64,000 bases of DNA from G965250275 sp965250275. GTDB lineage: Bacteria > Pseudomonadota > Alphaproteobacteria > Rhodobacterales > Rhodobacteraceae. Positions 17,098-25,343 of this stretch are shown piece by piece. How positions within the stretch are numbered: position 1 is the stretch's first letter; the number at the start of each line of letters is the position of its first letter. A program made the translations under genes and the position numbers. The notes beneath the pieces were generated by a model. That model was given only the letters and a program-made list of their open reading frames with translations, was not told where the DNA came from and did not search any database. Location of the stretch: contig OZ252297.1 in NCBI GenBank assembly GCA_965250275.1, positions 2,108,001 through 2,172,000 of the forward strand, in the 5' to 3' direction.

Positions 17098-17481
17098 ATG
17101 CCGCGACTCGCACAGATTACGCCTTTTGTGTTGGCATCAGATCTGGAGCGTCAGATCGCTTTCTATCGCGATCGGCTGGGATTTGAGCTCACCTTTCACG
17201 CAGAGAACTATGCTTTCCTGCGCCGGGACGACGTGGCTATTCGCCTGATCGAATGCCCGCCGCGCGAAGATGGCAAAGCACTTGGCGACGAACACTCCTT
17301 TTACATAGATGTCGACGAGATAGACGACCTCTATGACAGTCTGGCATCCGGGTTGGCAGACCTGCCGCAGGGACGAGTTCGGGCACCGTTTGACCAGCCC
17401 TACGGGCAACGCGAGTTTCACGTGCTGGACGAAGACGGTGCATTGGTCTTTTTTGGAGAGCGCAGCCCGGCGCCCGAGTGA
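17098..17481 (+). CDS. VOC (glyoxalase/bleomycin-resistance) family protein
   Basis: A 127-residue vicinal-oxygen-chelate protein of the type with a two-module beta-alpha-beta-beta-beta fold. The first module begins QITPFVLASDLERQIAFYRDRLGF and the second DEHSFYIDVDEIDDLYDSLAS, ending with FHVLDEDGALVFFGE, where the terminal Glu is a usual metal ligand. Such proteins range from glyoxalases to drug-binding proteins, so the substrate is not assigned. A 20-codon ORF ends 3 bp upstream. The gene is convergent with a doubtful minus-strand ORF that overlaps its last 64 bp, and a WYL regulator gene lies further downstream on the same strand. Confidence 0.86.
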   Translation: MPRLAQITPFVLASDLERQIAFYRDRLGFELTFHAENYAFLRRDDVAIRLIECPPREDGKALGDEHSFYIDVDEIDDLYDSLASGLADLPQGRVRAPFDQPYGQREFHVLDEDGALVFFGERSPAPE

Positions 17482-17669
17482 TGAAGCCAATTCCGGACTC
17501 GGGTGTGAAGGTCGCGCAAACGATTCCTGTGCACCGGTTTCGCGGCCGTCGGGTTGGGCTTTTTCGAAGTCGATGGTGCGATCCTTGTGAAAAGCAGGCT
17601 GCAGGGTTCGTCATTGCGCCAAGGGTCAAGTTGCAGCGCCATGAGGGTTTTGTGCTCTTGTGATACCAT
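17418..17669 (-). CDS. doubtful ORF divergent from WYL regulator
   Basis: An 83-codon ORF starting MVSQEHKTLMALQLDPW. A perfect AGGAGG ribosome site lies 9 nt upstream of the ATG at 17669, which is unusually strong for a random ORF. The N-terminal 28 residues look protein-like, but the C-terminal half is a run of Arg, Ser and Pro that reads like the wrong frame; other minus-strand frames look more natural from about residue 30 onward. It could be the degraded remnant of a gene controlled by the adjacent regulator. The region 17482-17777 holds no other feature I recognise. Confidence 0.25.
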   Translation of the reverse strand: MVSQEHKTLMALQLDPWRNDEPCSLLFTRIAPSTSKKPNPTAAKPVHRNRLRDLHTRVRNWLHHSGAGLRSPKKTNAPSSSST

Positions 17670-17777
17670 GGTGTTCGGCCTCCTGTGCCGATCCATGTCA
17701 TCAGACGTCTGCTGACACCCCGCTGTCAGCAGTGCAGCGATACCTGTCAGGAGTGCTTGTCAAAGAGAGGGGGCGGG

Positions 17778-18476
17778 ATGCGCAAATCGAGTCGACTGTT
17801 CGAGATCATTCAGATCCTGCGCGGTGCGGGCACTCCGATGACGGCGCAGGACCTGTCCGAACGTCTGGAGGTGTCGCCGCGCACAGTCTATCGCGACATT
17901 GCGGCGCTTCAGGCCATGCGCACACCAATCGAAGGCGAGGCTGGCATAGGGTATGTCATGCGCAGCGGGTATGATCTGCCGCCACTCAACTTTGACCACG
18001 ACGAAGTTGAAGCCTTGCGCTTAGGGCTTTCCATGCTGGTTCGCACCGGTGACAGCGCGTTGCTGCGCGCCGCCGACCGGGTCCGGGCCAAGATTGATGC
18101 ATTGTCGCAGGCCGCAGACTGGCTGGAAGTGGCGCCATGGGGGGCAAGCCCTGATGACCCGTCGAAAGGCTGTGTTTCAATGGGAGTGCTCAGACAGAGC
18201 ATCCGTGACGAGGTCAAACTGATGCTGACCTATTGCAACGAAGACGGGCGAGAAACCAAACGTCAGGTCCGCCCGCTGGCCCTGATTTATCACCTGAACT
18301 GCAACATGCTTGCGGCGTGGTGTGAGTTGCGTGGCGGGTTCCGTCATTTCCGGTTGGATCGGATCTATGAGTGTCGGGTGACGGACGCGCGGTTTGAAGG
18401 GCAGGGGCCGGTTCTGCGCGAGGTCTGGCGCGCGAGTGAGGGGCTGTCGGTGGCCTCGACCGAGACCGAGGTCTGA
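17778..18476 (+). CDS. YafY-type HTH regulator with WYL domain
   Basis: A 232-residue DeoR-like regulator. The N-terminal winged HTH is clear (LFEIIQILRG, MTAQDLSERLEVSPRTVYRDIAALQ), followed by a WYL-type ligand or nucleotide-sensing domain whose core reads MLAAWCELRGGFRHFRLDRI. The ATG at 17778 follows GAGGGGGCGGG; upstream extensions are Cys-rich and unlike the family. Members often control a divergent neighbouring gene; here the divergent position holds only a doubtful short ORF. The minus-strand response regulator gene ends 19 bp after its stop. The effector is unknown. Confidence 0.87.
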   Translation: MRKSSRLFEIIQILRGAGTPMTAQDLSERLEVSPRTVYRDIAALQAMRTPIEGEAGIGYVMRSGYDLPPLNFDHDEVEALRLGLSMLVRTGDSALLRAADRVRAKIDALSQAADWLEVAPWGASPDDPSKGCVSMGVLRQSIRDEVKLMLTYCNEDGRETKRQVRPLALIYHLNCNMLAAWCELRGGFRHFRLDRIYECRVTDARFEGQGPVLREVWRASEGLSVASTETEV

Positions 18477-18495
18477 TCGACGCGGCCGTCCCGCG

Positions 18496-19140
18496 TCAGT
18501 GACCCACGCCCGTGCCTTGCAGAACGCCATGCTCCATTGCGTACCGGGTCAGGCCGGCGGTCGATGAAATGCCCAGCTTGCGCTTGATGTTCTTGCGATG
18601 GGTTTCCACCGTCCGGACCGAGATCTCCAGCGCCAGGGCGACCTCTTTGTTGGATTTGCCCTGCGCCAGTTGAAGCAGGATGGTTTGTTCCCGGCCGGTG
18701 AGGGCCTCGCGGGCACTGGAGCTTTTGTCGTCGATGGCACCCTCGGCACCGGTGCAAAGGTACCGCTCTCCTCGCATCACGGTGTCGATGGCCTGACGGA
18801 TCTCATCCGTGGGAACATCTTTCAGGACATAGCCCATTGCGCCATGGCTCAGCGCGGAATTGATGTATTCGGGGCTGTCGTGCATGGACAGGATCAGAAT
18901 GCGGGTGTCCGGGGCACGTTCGAGCAGGATTTCCGTCGCGCCCAGTCCCCCGAGTTTCGGCATGTTGAGATCCATCAGGATGACATCGGGTTTCAGCGTG
19001 GCAGTCTGGTCCACCACTTCTAAGCCGTTGCATAAGGTGCCTACAACTTCGATATCGTCGTAGCTTTCCAGAATAGATTGAATGCCTTCGGCAACCATCG
19101 GGTGGTCGTCGACGATCAGGACGCGTATCGGGTCTGTCAT
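18496..19140 (-). CDS. LuxR/NarL-family response regulator
   Basis: A 214-residue two-component response regulator. The receiver domain has the acidic pair VDDHP, the phospho-acceptor aspartate in DVILMDLNMP, and the conserved lysine in VLKDVPTDEI. The C-terminal LuxR-type HTH reads LTGREQTILLQLAQGKSNKEVA with KNIKRKLG in the recognition helix region. Its ATG overlaps the stop of the upstream kinase gene by 4 bp, so the two form one coupled unit. The pair is divergent from a TRAP transporter and the intergenic region holds dyads that such regulators could bind, suggesting it controls transport. Confidence 0.93.
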   Translation of the reverse strand: MTDPIRVLIVDDHPMVAEGIQSILESYDDIEVVGTLCNGLEVVDQTATLKPDVILMDLNMPKLGGLGATEILLERAPDTRILILSMHDSPEYINSALSHGAMGYVLKDVPTDEIRQAIDTVMRGERYLCTGAEGAIDDKSSSAREALTGREQTILLQLAQGKSNKEVALALEISVRTVETHRKNIKRKLGISSTAGLTRYAMEHGVLQGTGVGH

Positions 19141-20588
19141 GCTTGGGCCTTGATGTCCGTTTTGACGCTGCCTTCGGGAGGCAGCAGATGGCTTAGCGGC
19201 ACGATGGCTTCAATCACGGTGCCGCCGCTTGTTCCGCGGGTGGACAGAATGCGCAATGTGCCGTCCAGCTGTTCGATGCGTTCCTGCATGTTGCGCAACC
19301 CCAGTCCGGCAGTCGGTTGATCACCGCCGGCTGGCAGGCCGCGCCCGTTGTCCTGAATGCGCAAGGTCGCGCCTTTCTTGTGCCCGCGCAGGTCGATGCG
19401 CACCTGATCGGCGCCGGAGTGGCGCTCAATGTTGGTCAGCGCCTCCTGTGCAATTCGGTAGAGCGCGATCTTGGCGTCCTGATCCAGACGGTTCCGGAAC
19501 ACGACGGTTGTAAAGTCCGTCGCGATGCCGGTGCGGTCCTGAAAATCATCGGTGAGCGCCTTGATGGCCGGTCCAAGGCCCAGGTCGTCCAACACGCCGG
19601 GACGCAAATCCCGACTGATCCGGCGGACCTCGGTGATCGCGGTTCCCAATGCGTCGATGCCCTTTTCTAGCGAGGGTCTCGCTTTTGCAGTGTCGCCGCG
19701 GTCAAGCCGGCGGCGCGCGTTGTCCAGCGCATAGCGCACGCCGACCAGGATCTGGCTTATCCCGTCGTGAAGCTCACGGGCCACGCGGCCGCGTTCTTCT
19801 TCTTGAGCGTCAAACACACGTTGTGTCAGGCGCTTGAGCTTGGCATCCGCTAGGCGGCGCTCGCGAAAGTTAATAAAAATCCCCGTCAGAAACACCATGG
19901 TCAAAGCGCCAACGGTGATACCGATGATCGTATAGAATGTGCGATTGATCCGAGCTTCCATATCGGCGCGGGCGGCGGCGACGGTTTCTAAAACGTCATC
20001 GATAAAGACACCGGTTCCGACCGCCCAACGCCAGTCCTGCAGCCCGACGACGTAGGCCACCATGCGCGCGGTCTCGCGCGTGGACGGCTTGATCCAGTCA
20101 AAGCTGTGATAGCCGCCGCCATTTCTGGCGATGGTGATCAACTCGTCCGTGATCGGAACGCCATTCAGATCTGTCAGGCCGCGCCAGTTCTTGTCGATCA
20201 GATAAGTCTGACGCGGTGCAACCAGATTGTTGCCCTCGTAGTCAAAGACGAAAAAGAAGCCGTCCTGCCCATAGAGCATCGCAGACAGGATTTGTGTGAC
20301 AACCAGCTTGGCCTCTTCGTCATCGGGTGCGGCGCGACCGTAAATGTTCACAAAGGCGGTCCGCGCAATGGACAGGTAGTTTTTCAACTCGTCGCGTTTG
20401 GCATCGATCATTTGTTGTTCGAGGGCGCGTATCTCGGTCTCGGCCAGTTGCCGGGACTGTGTGATCACAACGTAGCTGATGGCGCTGGCGGCCATGAGCA
20501 ACGGTAGGGTGGCCAACAGGAAGATCTTGGCCCCGTAGGAGAGATGGATCAGGTTTCGCCATTTCCTCATAAGGTCAGGATTACGCAT
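19137..20588 (-). CDS. Cache-domain sensor histidine kinase (HisKA_3)
   Basis: A 483-residue membrane kinase. TM1 is near residues 20-42 (IFLLATLPLLMAASAISYVV). A periplasmic single-Cache domain follows (YGQDGFFFVFDYEGNNLVAP, WRWAVGTGVFIDDV) of the sort that senses small organic acids. TM2 is near residues 220-240. The cytoplasmic part has a HisKA_3 phosphoacceptor (VARELHDGISQILVG) and an HATPase domain (ALTNIERHSGADQV, IQDNGRGLP). Two Met starts, 20588 and 20570, lack a strong ribosome site; the longer is given. It is coupled to the response regulator and divergent from dctPQM, so it probably senses the transported substrate. Confidence 0.92.
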   Translation of the reverse strand: MRNPDLMRKWRNLIHLSYGAKIFLLATLPLLMAASAISYVVITQSRQLAETEIRALEQQMIDAKRDELKNYLSIARTAFVNIYGRAAPDDEEAKLVVTQILSAMLYGQDGFFFVFDYEGNNLVAPRQTYLIDKNWRGLTDLNGVPITDELITIARNGGGYHSFDWIKPSTRETARMVAYVVGLQDWRWAVGTGVFIDDVLETVAAARADMEARINRTFYTIIGITVGALTMVFLTGIFINFRERRLADAKLKRLTQRVFDAQEEERGRVARELHDGISQILVGVRYALDNARRRLDRGDTAKARPSLEKGIDALGTAITEVRRISRDLRPGVLDDLGLGPAIKALTDDFQDRTGIATDFTTVVFRNRLDQDAKIALYRIAQEALTNIERHSGADQVRIDLRGHKKGATLRIQDNGRGLPAGGDQPTAGLGLRNMQERIEQLDGTLRILSTRGTSGGTVIEAIVPLSHLLPPEGSVKTDIKAQA

Positions 20589-20719
20589 TTGACTGGACGA
20601 ATCATAGACCTGTTCCGGCGCGACTGCCGCAGAAACAGGCGCCCAAAGGCCGGTTTTTGGCCAGTTTGGGTGGTTCTGGCCCCGCAAAAGTGATCGTTTT
20701 GCGAGCAAGAAGCAGATTT

Positions 20720-20764
20720 CCTACGCACTAGTAGGTATTTCACCCAGCGAACTGTGACGTTACA
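20720..20764. promoter_or_regulatory. two dyads between kinase and dctP, candidate operators
   Basis: CCTAC at 20720-20724 and GTAGG at 20731-20735 form an inverted repeat with a 6-bp spacer. TGTGACGTTACA at 20753-20764 matches its reverse complement at 10 of 12 positions. Both lie in the divergent promoter region of the kinase and dctP genes. A NarL-family response regulator is the natural binder but this is inference. Confidence 0.45.
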
Positions 20765-20782
20765 GTCTCGGCACTTTGAAAA

Positions 20783-20806
20783 GGGCTCGTGCATTTGCGC
20801 GAGCCC
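20783..20806 (+). other. 5' UTR hairpin upstream of dctP
   Basis: GGGCTCG at 20783-20789 pairs with CGAGCCC at 20800-20806; the loop itself can form a short GC pair. It sits about 12 bp upstream of the GGAGG ribosome site of dctP and is not followed by a T-run, so mRNA stability or attenuation are both possible. Confidence 0.35.
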
Positions 20807-20834
20807 GAAATCCAAAATGGGGAGGAATCCAATC

Positions 20835-21917
20835 ATGGATCGCCGTTCTTTTCTGAGAACATCCGCACTGGGTGGCACGGCCGCTGCAGCAAGCACTCTT
20901 GCAGCACCAGCCATTGCCCAGGGCACACGGACGCTGACAATGGTGACGTCCTGGGGCCGCGGTCTGGCAGGTGTGTTCGATGCCGCGGAGCATTCCGCGA
21001 ACCTGATCACCGAGATGTCCGACGGCACACTGAACATCGAGATCAAGGCCGCTGGCGAACTCGTCGGCGCGTTTGAGGTGTTTGACGCCGTGACCGCTGG
21101 TCAGGCCGATATGTACCATGCCGCAGACTACTACTTCCTGAACCAGCATCCCGCTTATGCCTTCTTCACTGGTGTGCCTTTCGGCTCGACCGCGCAAGAG
21201 ACCGTGATCTGGTACTATCAGAACGGTGGTAAGGAACTGCACGATGAACTGGGCGAAATCTTCGGCCTGAAGTCCTTCATCGCAGGCAATACCGGCGCGC
21301 AGGCCGGTGGCTGGTTCAACAAAGAGATCAACGGTCCGGAAGACTTCCAGGGCCTGAAGTTCCGCATGCCCGGTCTGGGTGGCGCGGCACTGGGTAAAAT
21401 GGGCGCATCGGTCCAGAACATCCCCGGCTCCGAAGTGTACCAGGCCCTGTCGTCCGGCGCCATTGACGGAACCGAGTGGATCGGTCCCTGGGCGGACGAG
21501 AAAGCTGGCTTCCAGGAAATCACCAAGTTCTACTACACCGCCGGTTTCCACGAGCCGGGTGTGGCCCTGTCCTTGGCGACCAACCGCGAAGTCTTCGACA
21601 GCCTTTCGAACGCGCACCAGAAAATCATCGAGACCGCTGCGCTGGAAACGCACCAGTGGAACATGGCGCAGTTCATCGGCAACAACGGTGCCGCGGTTCA
21701 GCGTCTGCAAGCCGGTGGTGTGCAGGTTCTCGAATTCCCGGATCCCGTCTGGGATGCGTTCGCGGATGCAACCCGCCTGGTGTTCGAAGAGAACATGTCG
21801 GACGAACTCTTCAAGAAAACCTATGACAGCTACATGGATTCCATCAAATCCGTCTCTGGCTGGACCAGCATCTCCGAAGCACCCTACGTGGCGCAGCGCG
21901 CCCGGGTCTTTGGCTGA
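20835..21917 (+). CDS. dctP: TRAP transporter substrate-binding protein (DctP/TakP type)
   Basis: This 360-residue periplasmic receptor delivers an organic acid to a sodium-coupled TRAP permease. The N-terminus has a twin-arginine-type signal (MDRRSFLRTSALGG ... APAIAQ). The core has the DctP-family segments GLKFRMPGLGGAALGKMGA and AIDGTEWIGPWADE; the arginine in the first and the EW pair in the second are ligand-contacting in TakP-like proteins. The similarity to 2-oxoacid and lactate binders suggests a monocarboxylate but is not proof. GGAGGAATCC precedes the ATG. dctQ and dctM follow and a two-component system is divergent. Confidence 0.93.
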   Translation: MDRRSFLRTSALGGTAAAASTLAAPAIAQGTRTLTMVTSWGRGLAGVFDAAEHSANLITEMSDGTLNIEIKAAGELVGAFEVFDAVTAGQADMYHAADYYFLNQHPAYAFFTGVPFGSTAQETVIWYYQNGGKELHDELGEIFGLKSFIAGNTGAQAGGWFNKEINGPEDFQGLKFRMPGLGGAALGKMGASVQNIPGSEVYQALSSGAIDGTEWIGPWADEKAGFQEITKFYYTAGFHEPGVALSLATNREVFDSLSNAHQKIIETAALETHQWNMAQFIGNNGAAVQRLQAGGVQVLEFPDPVWDAFADATRLVFEENMSDELFKKTYDSYMDSIKSVSGWTSISEAPYVAQRARVFG

Positions 21918-21951
21918 TTGTGAAGCTCTGATACAACAATAAAAAGAACAG

Positions 21952-21977
21952 AGGCCCGGGGAACACTTCCCGGGCCT
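21952..21977 (+). other. hairpin between dctP and dctQ
   Basis: AGGCCCGGG at 21952-21960 pairs perfectly with CCCGGGCCT at 21969-21977 with an 8-nt loop. No T-run follows. Such hairpins after a binding-protein gene commonly protect its mRNA and lower expression of the downstream permease genes. Here that is inference from position. Confidence 0.5.
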
Positions 21978-22022
21978 TGAAGGCGCAAAAAGCGCAGACT
22001 GACGCACGGGGGATGGCAGCTT

Positions 22023-22913
22023 ATGCTGGACGGAATTGGCTGGTTCTTTTCCAACATCGCGATGGCCTTTTACAATTTTGCGTACGCCATTGCGCACCCT
22101 CAATTGTGGCTGGACTGGTCAGACAAGCAATCGCTCATGCGGTTCATTTATTTTGGCGGTTCGGTCGAGTTCTTCTTTGTCATCTTCACCGCGTTTCTGG
22201 TTGTCACGGCGATCGGGATATGGCGGACCCAGTTTATGTGGGGGTGTGTCCGCGGGCTGGAAGGATTTGCCAATACCGTAGGCCGCTTCTTTGCATGGGC
22301 GGGCCTGTTGATGGTTCTGCAACAGATCATCATCGTCTTTATGCAACGGATTTTCGCCGCATCGGAGATCTCGATCGGGCTCGGCAAAACCGTGACATTC
22401 GATGTCAGCTGGTGGTCCGAGGAACTCAAGCTCTACAACGCGCTCGTGGTGTGCCTGTGTGTGTCTTACACCTTCGTTCAGGGTGGCCACGTGCGGGTCG
22501 ATCTCGTCTATTCGGCGGTGCGCTTCCGGGTCCGCAAGGTGCTCGACATGTTCGGCGCGCTCTTCTTCATGATGCCGATGGCGATCCTGACCTGGATGTA
22601 TGGCTGGATTTTCATGTGGCGCCACCTTGTGGTTCCCAAACCGTCTGCCAGTGACACGCTGGACCGGCTTGTGGCCAAGTCGCGCGCATTGCGCTGGAAC
22701 GTGGAAACCATCGGGTTCAGCCCGAACGGGTTTAACGCGTATTTCCTGTTCAAGGTGCTGTTGGTGATGTTTGCCGCAATGGTGTTTTTGCAGGCAATCG
22801 CAGTCTTTTACCGCTCGTTGTTGGAGTGGCGTGAAGGCGCGGAAAGTGATGGAAAATACCTCGACCGCGACCGGTTGGACGAGGGTGAAGAAGCCTATGA
22901 AGGCTCGCACTGA
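22023..22913 (+). CDS. dctQ: TRAP transporter small permease
   Basis: The 296-residue DctQ-type membrane subunit pairs with DctM. Four main hydrophobic helices are visible (FIYFGGSVEFFFVIFTAFLV, FFAWAGLLMVLQQIIIVF, ALFFMMPMAILTWMYGWIF, YFLFKVLLVMFAAMVFLQA) plus a hydrophobic N-terminal segment. It is much longer than classical DctQ proteins (about 160-200 residues), with a soluble loop between helices 3 and 4 and a charged C-terminal tail (EGAESDGKYLDRDRLDE). GGGGGATGG lies upstream of the ATG. dctM begins 17 bp after the stop, so the subunits are cotranscribed. Confidence 0.9.
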   Translation: MLDGIGWFFSNIAMAFYNFAYAIAHPQLWLDWSDKQSLMRFIYFGGSVEFFFVIFTAFLVVTAIGIWRTQFMWGCVRGLEGFANTVGRFFAWAGLLMVLQQIIIVFMQRIFAASEISIGLGKTVTFDVSWWSEELKLYNALVVCLCVSYTFVQGGHVRVDLVYSAVRFRVRKVLDMFGALFFMMPMAILTWMYGWIFMWRHLVVPKPSASDTLDRLVAKSRALRWNVETIGFSPNGFNAYFLFKVLLVMFAAMVFLQAIAVFYRSLLEWREGAESDGKYLDRDRLDEGEEAYEGSH

Positions 22914-22930
22914 TTTAGGGGCAGGGAACT

Positions 22931-25285
22931 ATGCTATTCGGACTTGATGGCGTCGAGATCGGGCTGATCATCGTTTTTGCCTTCCTCTTTGGCGGGATCC
23001 TGTCCGGGTTCCCGGTTGCCTTTGCCATTGGCGGGTCCGCCGTCATCTCCTTTGGCGTGATCGCGGCGCTCGACAGCGCGGGTTTGCTGATCCATCAGGC
23101 CATTGACACCAGCTCCGCCGCCTACGCGGAACTGGTGAACTCCGGGATCAAACGCGACGCCATATCGGTCTTCCGATACCCGGATTTGCCACGCATTGGC
23201 GAACCCGTGTTCCCCAGTGGCTGGGAAACCGCGCTCGACCGGAACGTCTCCTTTATCGTGAACCGGATGAACGAGCGCGTGCTCGCAGGGCAGTCGATCG
23301 AGACCCTGTTGGCAGTGTTGATGTTTGTTCTGATGGGGATCACGCTGGAGCGCTCTAAGATCGCCAACGACCTTCTGACCACGATGGCACGGGTCTTTGG
23401 GCCTTTGCCGGGCGGTCTCGCGGTGTCGATTGTGGTGGTTGGGGCGTTTCTGGCCGCCTCCACTGGTATCGTTGGCGCGACCGTTGTCACAATGGGTCTG
23501 CTGGCGTTGCCAACAATGTTGCGCAACAACTATTCGCCCGAGCTTGCGACCGGCGTGATCGCCGCGTCCGGCACGCTGGGTCAGATCATTCCGCCTTCGA
23601 TCGTGATCGTTCTGCTGGGCACATTAGCTGGCGATCTCTACTCCGTGGCGCAGGAAAACCGCGCCAACCTCGCCGGATGCACCGACGCCCTGACCTATCT
23701 TGGGGAGCCTGCGGTTGTGTCGGTTGGCACGCTCTTTCAAGCCGCTCTTTTGCCGGGAATTCTGCTGGCGCTGCTCTATGCGCTTTACGCCTTTGGGTAT
23801 GCGTTGCTGAACCCCGAGAAGGCCCCGGCCGTTGAGTTGGGAAGCGCGAACAGCGAACCGATCACACGGGGCGAATCCCTGACATGGTTCCTTTTCGCGC
23901 CCATTGTCCTCATTGGCGGCACGCTTCTGCTGTCCAGCGTCAACGTGATCGGCAGCCAGAACGTCACGGTGTCCTCCCTGTCGGAAATCGGTGAAAGCGC
24001 CAGTCTGCGCACCAATGTCTCGCCGGAATGCAAGGCATCGATGATCGAGCTTCACGGGCAGGCGGCATGGGATCAGGCGGTCGAAGAACAGGCCGCGATC
24101 GAAGCCGCAGGCGGTCAGGCGGCGAGCGAGCGACTAACAGACGAACAGGTCGCCGAAGCCCGTCAGGCCCTGATCGATGCCGCGGCCCCCATCGGCACCG
24201 GGATTGCCGTGATCGTGGTGCTGCTCGGTCTTGTCCTCGTCCTTGCTCGCGGCGTGTCGCCGTCCAGCGATCCCAAACCCTTGATTGCAGGTGCAATCGG
24301 TTTGTTGCTGGTGCTGCTGGTGGACGTTGGCCTGATCGCTCCGACAACGACGCCCGGTGCTACATGGCTATTGGTGGCGCTGCCTTTGGCGCTCGCGTTG
24401 TGGGGATGCCGCGAAGGGGCGATGCGGCTTGCGCAAAACGAGCTGATCCGCGTGGTTTTTCCGCCGCTGGTCCTGATTGTCGCCGTGCTGGGGTCGATCC
24501 TCGGGGGTATCACCAACCCGACGCCCGCTGCGGCGCTTGGCGCGGGCGGGGCCATCATGCTGGCCGCGTATCGTCGGCTTCAGGAAGAAGGCAAGACCGG
24601 CAAGATCGTGATCTGGGCAACCTTTGCGATCATCATCTGCATCCTGGTGGGCGTGAATTTCGACCTGCGGGTCAATCAGCCCAGCGTACCTCTGGAAAAC
24701 TGGATCGCCTTCTTCGTCGCGTATGGCACGTATCTCTTTGCACTGTTCGGGTTGCTCTTTGGCTGCTGGGTCCTTTTCTCCGGCGGAGTGCTGACGCCTG
24801 TGGTGCGCGAGACGGCCAAAGTCACGTCGATGGTGTTTACGATCCTGATCGGCTCGCAACTCTTGAACCTCGTGGTGATTTCCTTTGGCGGTGAGCACTA
24901 CATCCAGCAGTTCCTCAAATCCTTCGACAACGAACTGACGGTGTTTTTGATCGTCATGCTCGTTCTCTTCATTCTGGGGTTTGTTCTGGATTTCCTCGAG
25001 ATCATCTACATCGTCATCCCGATTGTTGGTCCGGTGATCTATGGCGGTTCCTTTGATCCGAAATGGGTGACGATCATGATCGCGGTGAACCTGCAGACAT
25101 CCTTCCTGACACCGCCATTTGGGTTCGCCCTGTTTTATCTGCGCGGCGTGGCGCCGGCAGGGGTCACCACCGCCCATATCTACCGCGGTGTTCTGCCCTT
25201 TGTGCTGATCCAGGTTCTGGGGCTTGCCATTCTGTGGTTCTTCCCCGGCATCGTCACGATCATTCCCGATCTGATACCGAACTAA
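22931..25285 (+). CDS. dctM: TRAP transporter large permease, oversized
   Basis: The 784-residue DctM-type subunit forms the transport channel. Family landmarks are the N-terminal GFPVAFAIGG, the re-entrant region SGTLGQIIPPSIVIVLLG, the segment FVLDFLEIIYIVIPI, and the late LQTSFLTPPFGFALFYLRG. Classical DctM is about 430 residues and 12 helices. Here roughly 70 soluble residues are inserted after the second helix (YAELVNSGIKRDAIS ...) and about 200 residues with a hydrophilic, Ala/Glu-rich loop (about 350-400) and several extra hydrophobic segments lie in the middle. The ATG follows GGGGCAGGG. A terminator follows the stop directly. Confidence 0.92.
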   Translation: MLFGLDGVEIGLIIVFAFLFGGILSGFPVAFAIGGSAVISFGVIAALDSAGLLIHQAIDTSSAAYAELVNSGIKRDAISVFRYPDLPRIGEPVFPSGWETALDRNVSFIVNRMNERVLAGQSIETLLAVLMFVLMGITLERSKIANDLLTTMARVFGPLPGGLAVSIVVVGAFLAASTGIVGATVVTMGLLALPTMLRNNYSPELATGVIAASGTLGQIIPPSIVIVLLGTLAGDLYSVAQENRANLAGCTDALTYLGEPAVVSVGTLFQAALLPGILLALLYALYAFGYALLNPEKAPAVELGSANSEPITRGESLTWFLFAPIVLIGGTLLLSSVNVIGSQNVTVSSLSEIGESASLRTNVSPECKASMIELHGQAAWDQAVEEQAAIEAAGGQAASERLTDEQVAEARQALIDAAAPIGTGIAVIVVLLGLVLVLARGVSPSSDPKPLIAGAIGLLLVLLVDVGLIAPTTTPGATWLLVALPLALALWGCREGAMRLAQNELIRVVFPPLVLIVAVLGSILGGITNPTPAAALGAGGAIMLAAYRRLQEEGKTGKIVIWATFAIIICILVGVNFDLRVNQPSVPLENWIAFFVAYGTYLFALFGLLFGCWVLFSGGVLTPVVRETAKVTSMVFTILIGSQLLNLVVISFGGEHYIQQFLKSFDNELTVFLIVMLVLFILGFVLDFLEIIYIVIPIVGPVIYGGSFDPKWVTIMIAVNLQTSFLTPPFGFALFYLRGVAPAGVTTAHIYRGVLPFVLIQVLGLAILWFFPGIVTIIPDLIPN

Positions 25286-25286
25286 G

Positions 25287-25316
25287 AAAAAACCCGCCGC
25301 TCAAGGCGACGGGTTT
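25287..25316. terminator. bidirectional intrinsic terminator
   Basis: AAACCCG (25290-25296), CGC (25298-25300), a TCAAG loop, GCG (25306-25308) and CGGGTTT (25310-25316) form a stem with one mismatch. The A-run before it gives U6 on the minus strand, and TTTC follows on the plus strand. It separates the convergent dctM and DUF3604 genes. Confidence 0.82.
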
Positions 25317-25343
25317 CTGTTCGCGACACAAATCGCGCGAGCC

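Noticed and set aside
20760..22103. A 447-codon open frame on the minus strand across dctP
   Set aside because: dctP has a clear signal peptide and TRAP motifs; the minus frame shows no domain and crosses the intergenic hairpin.
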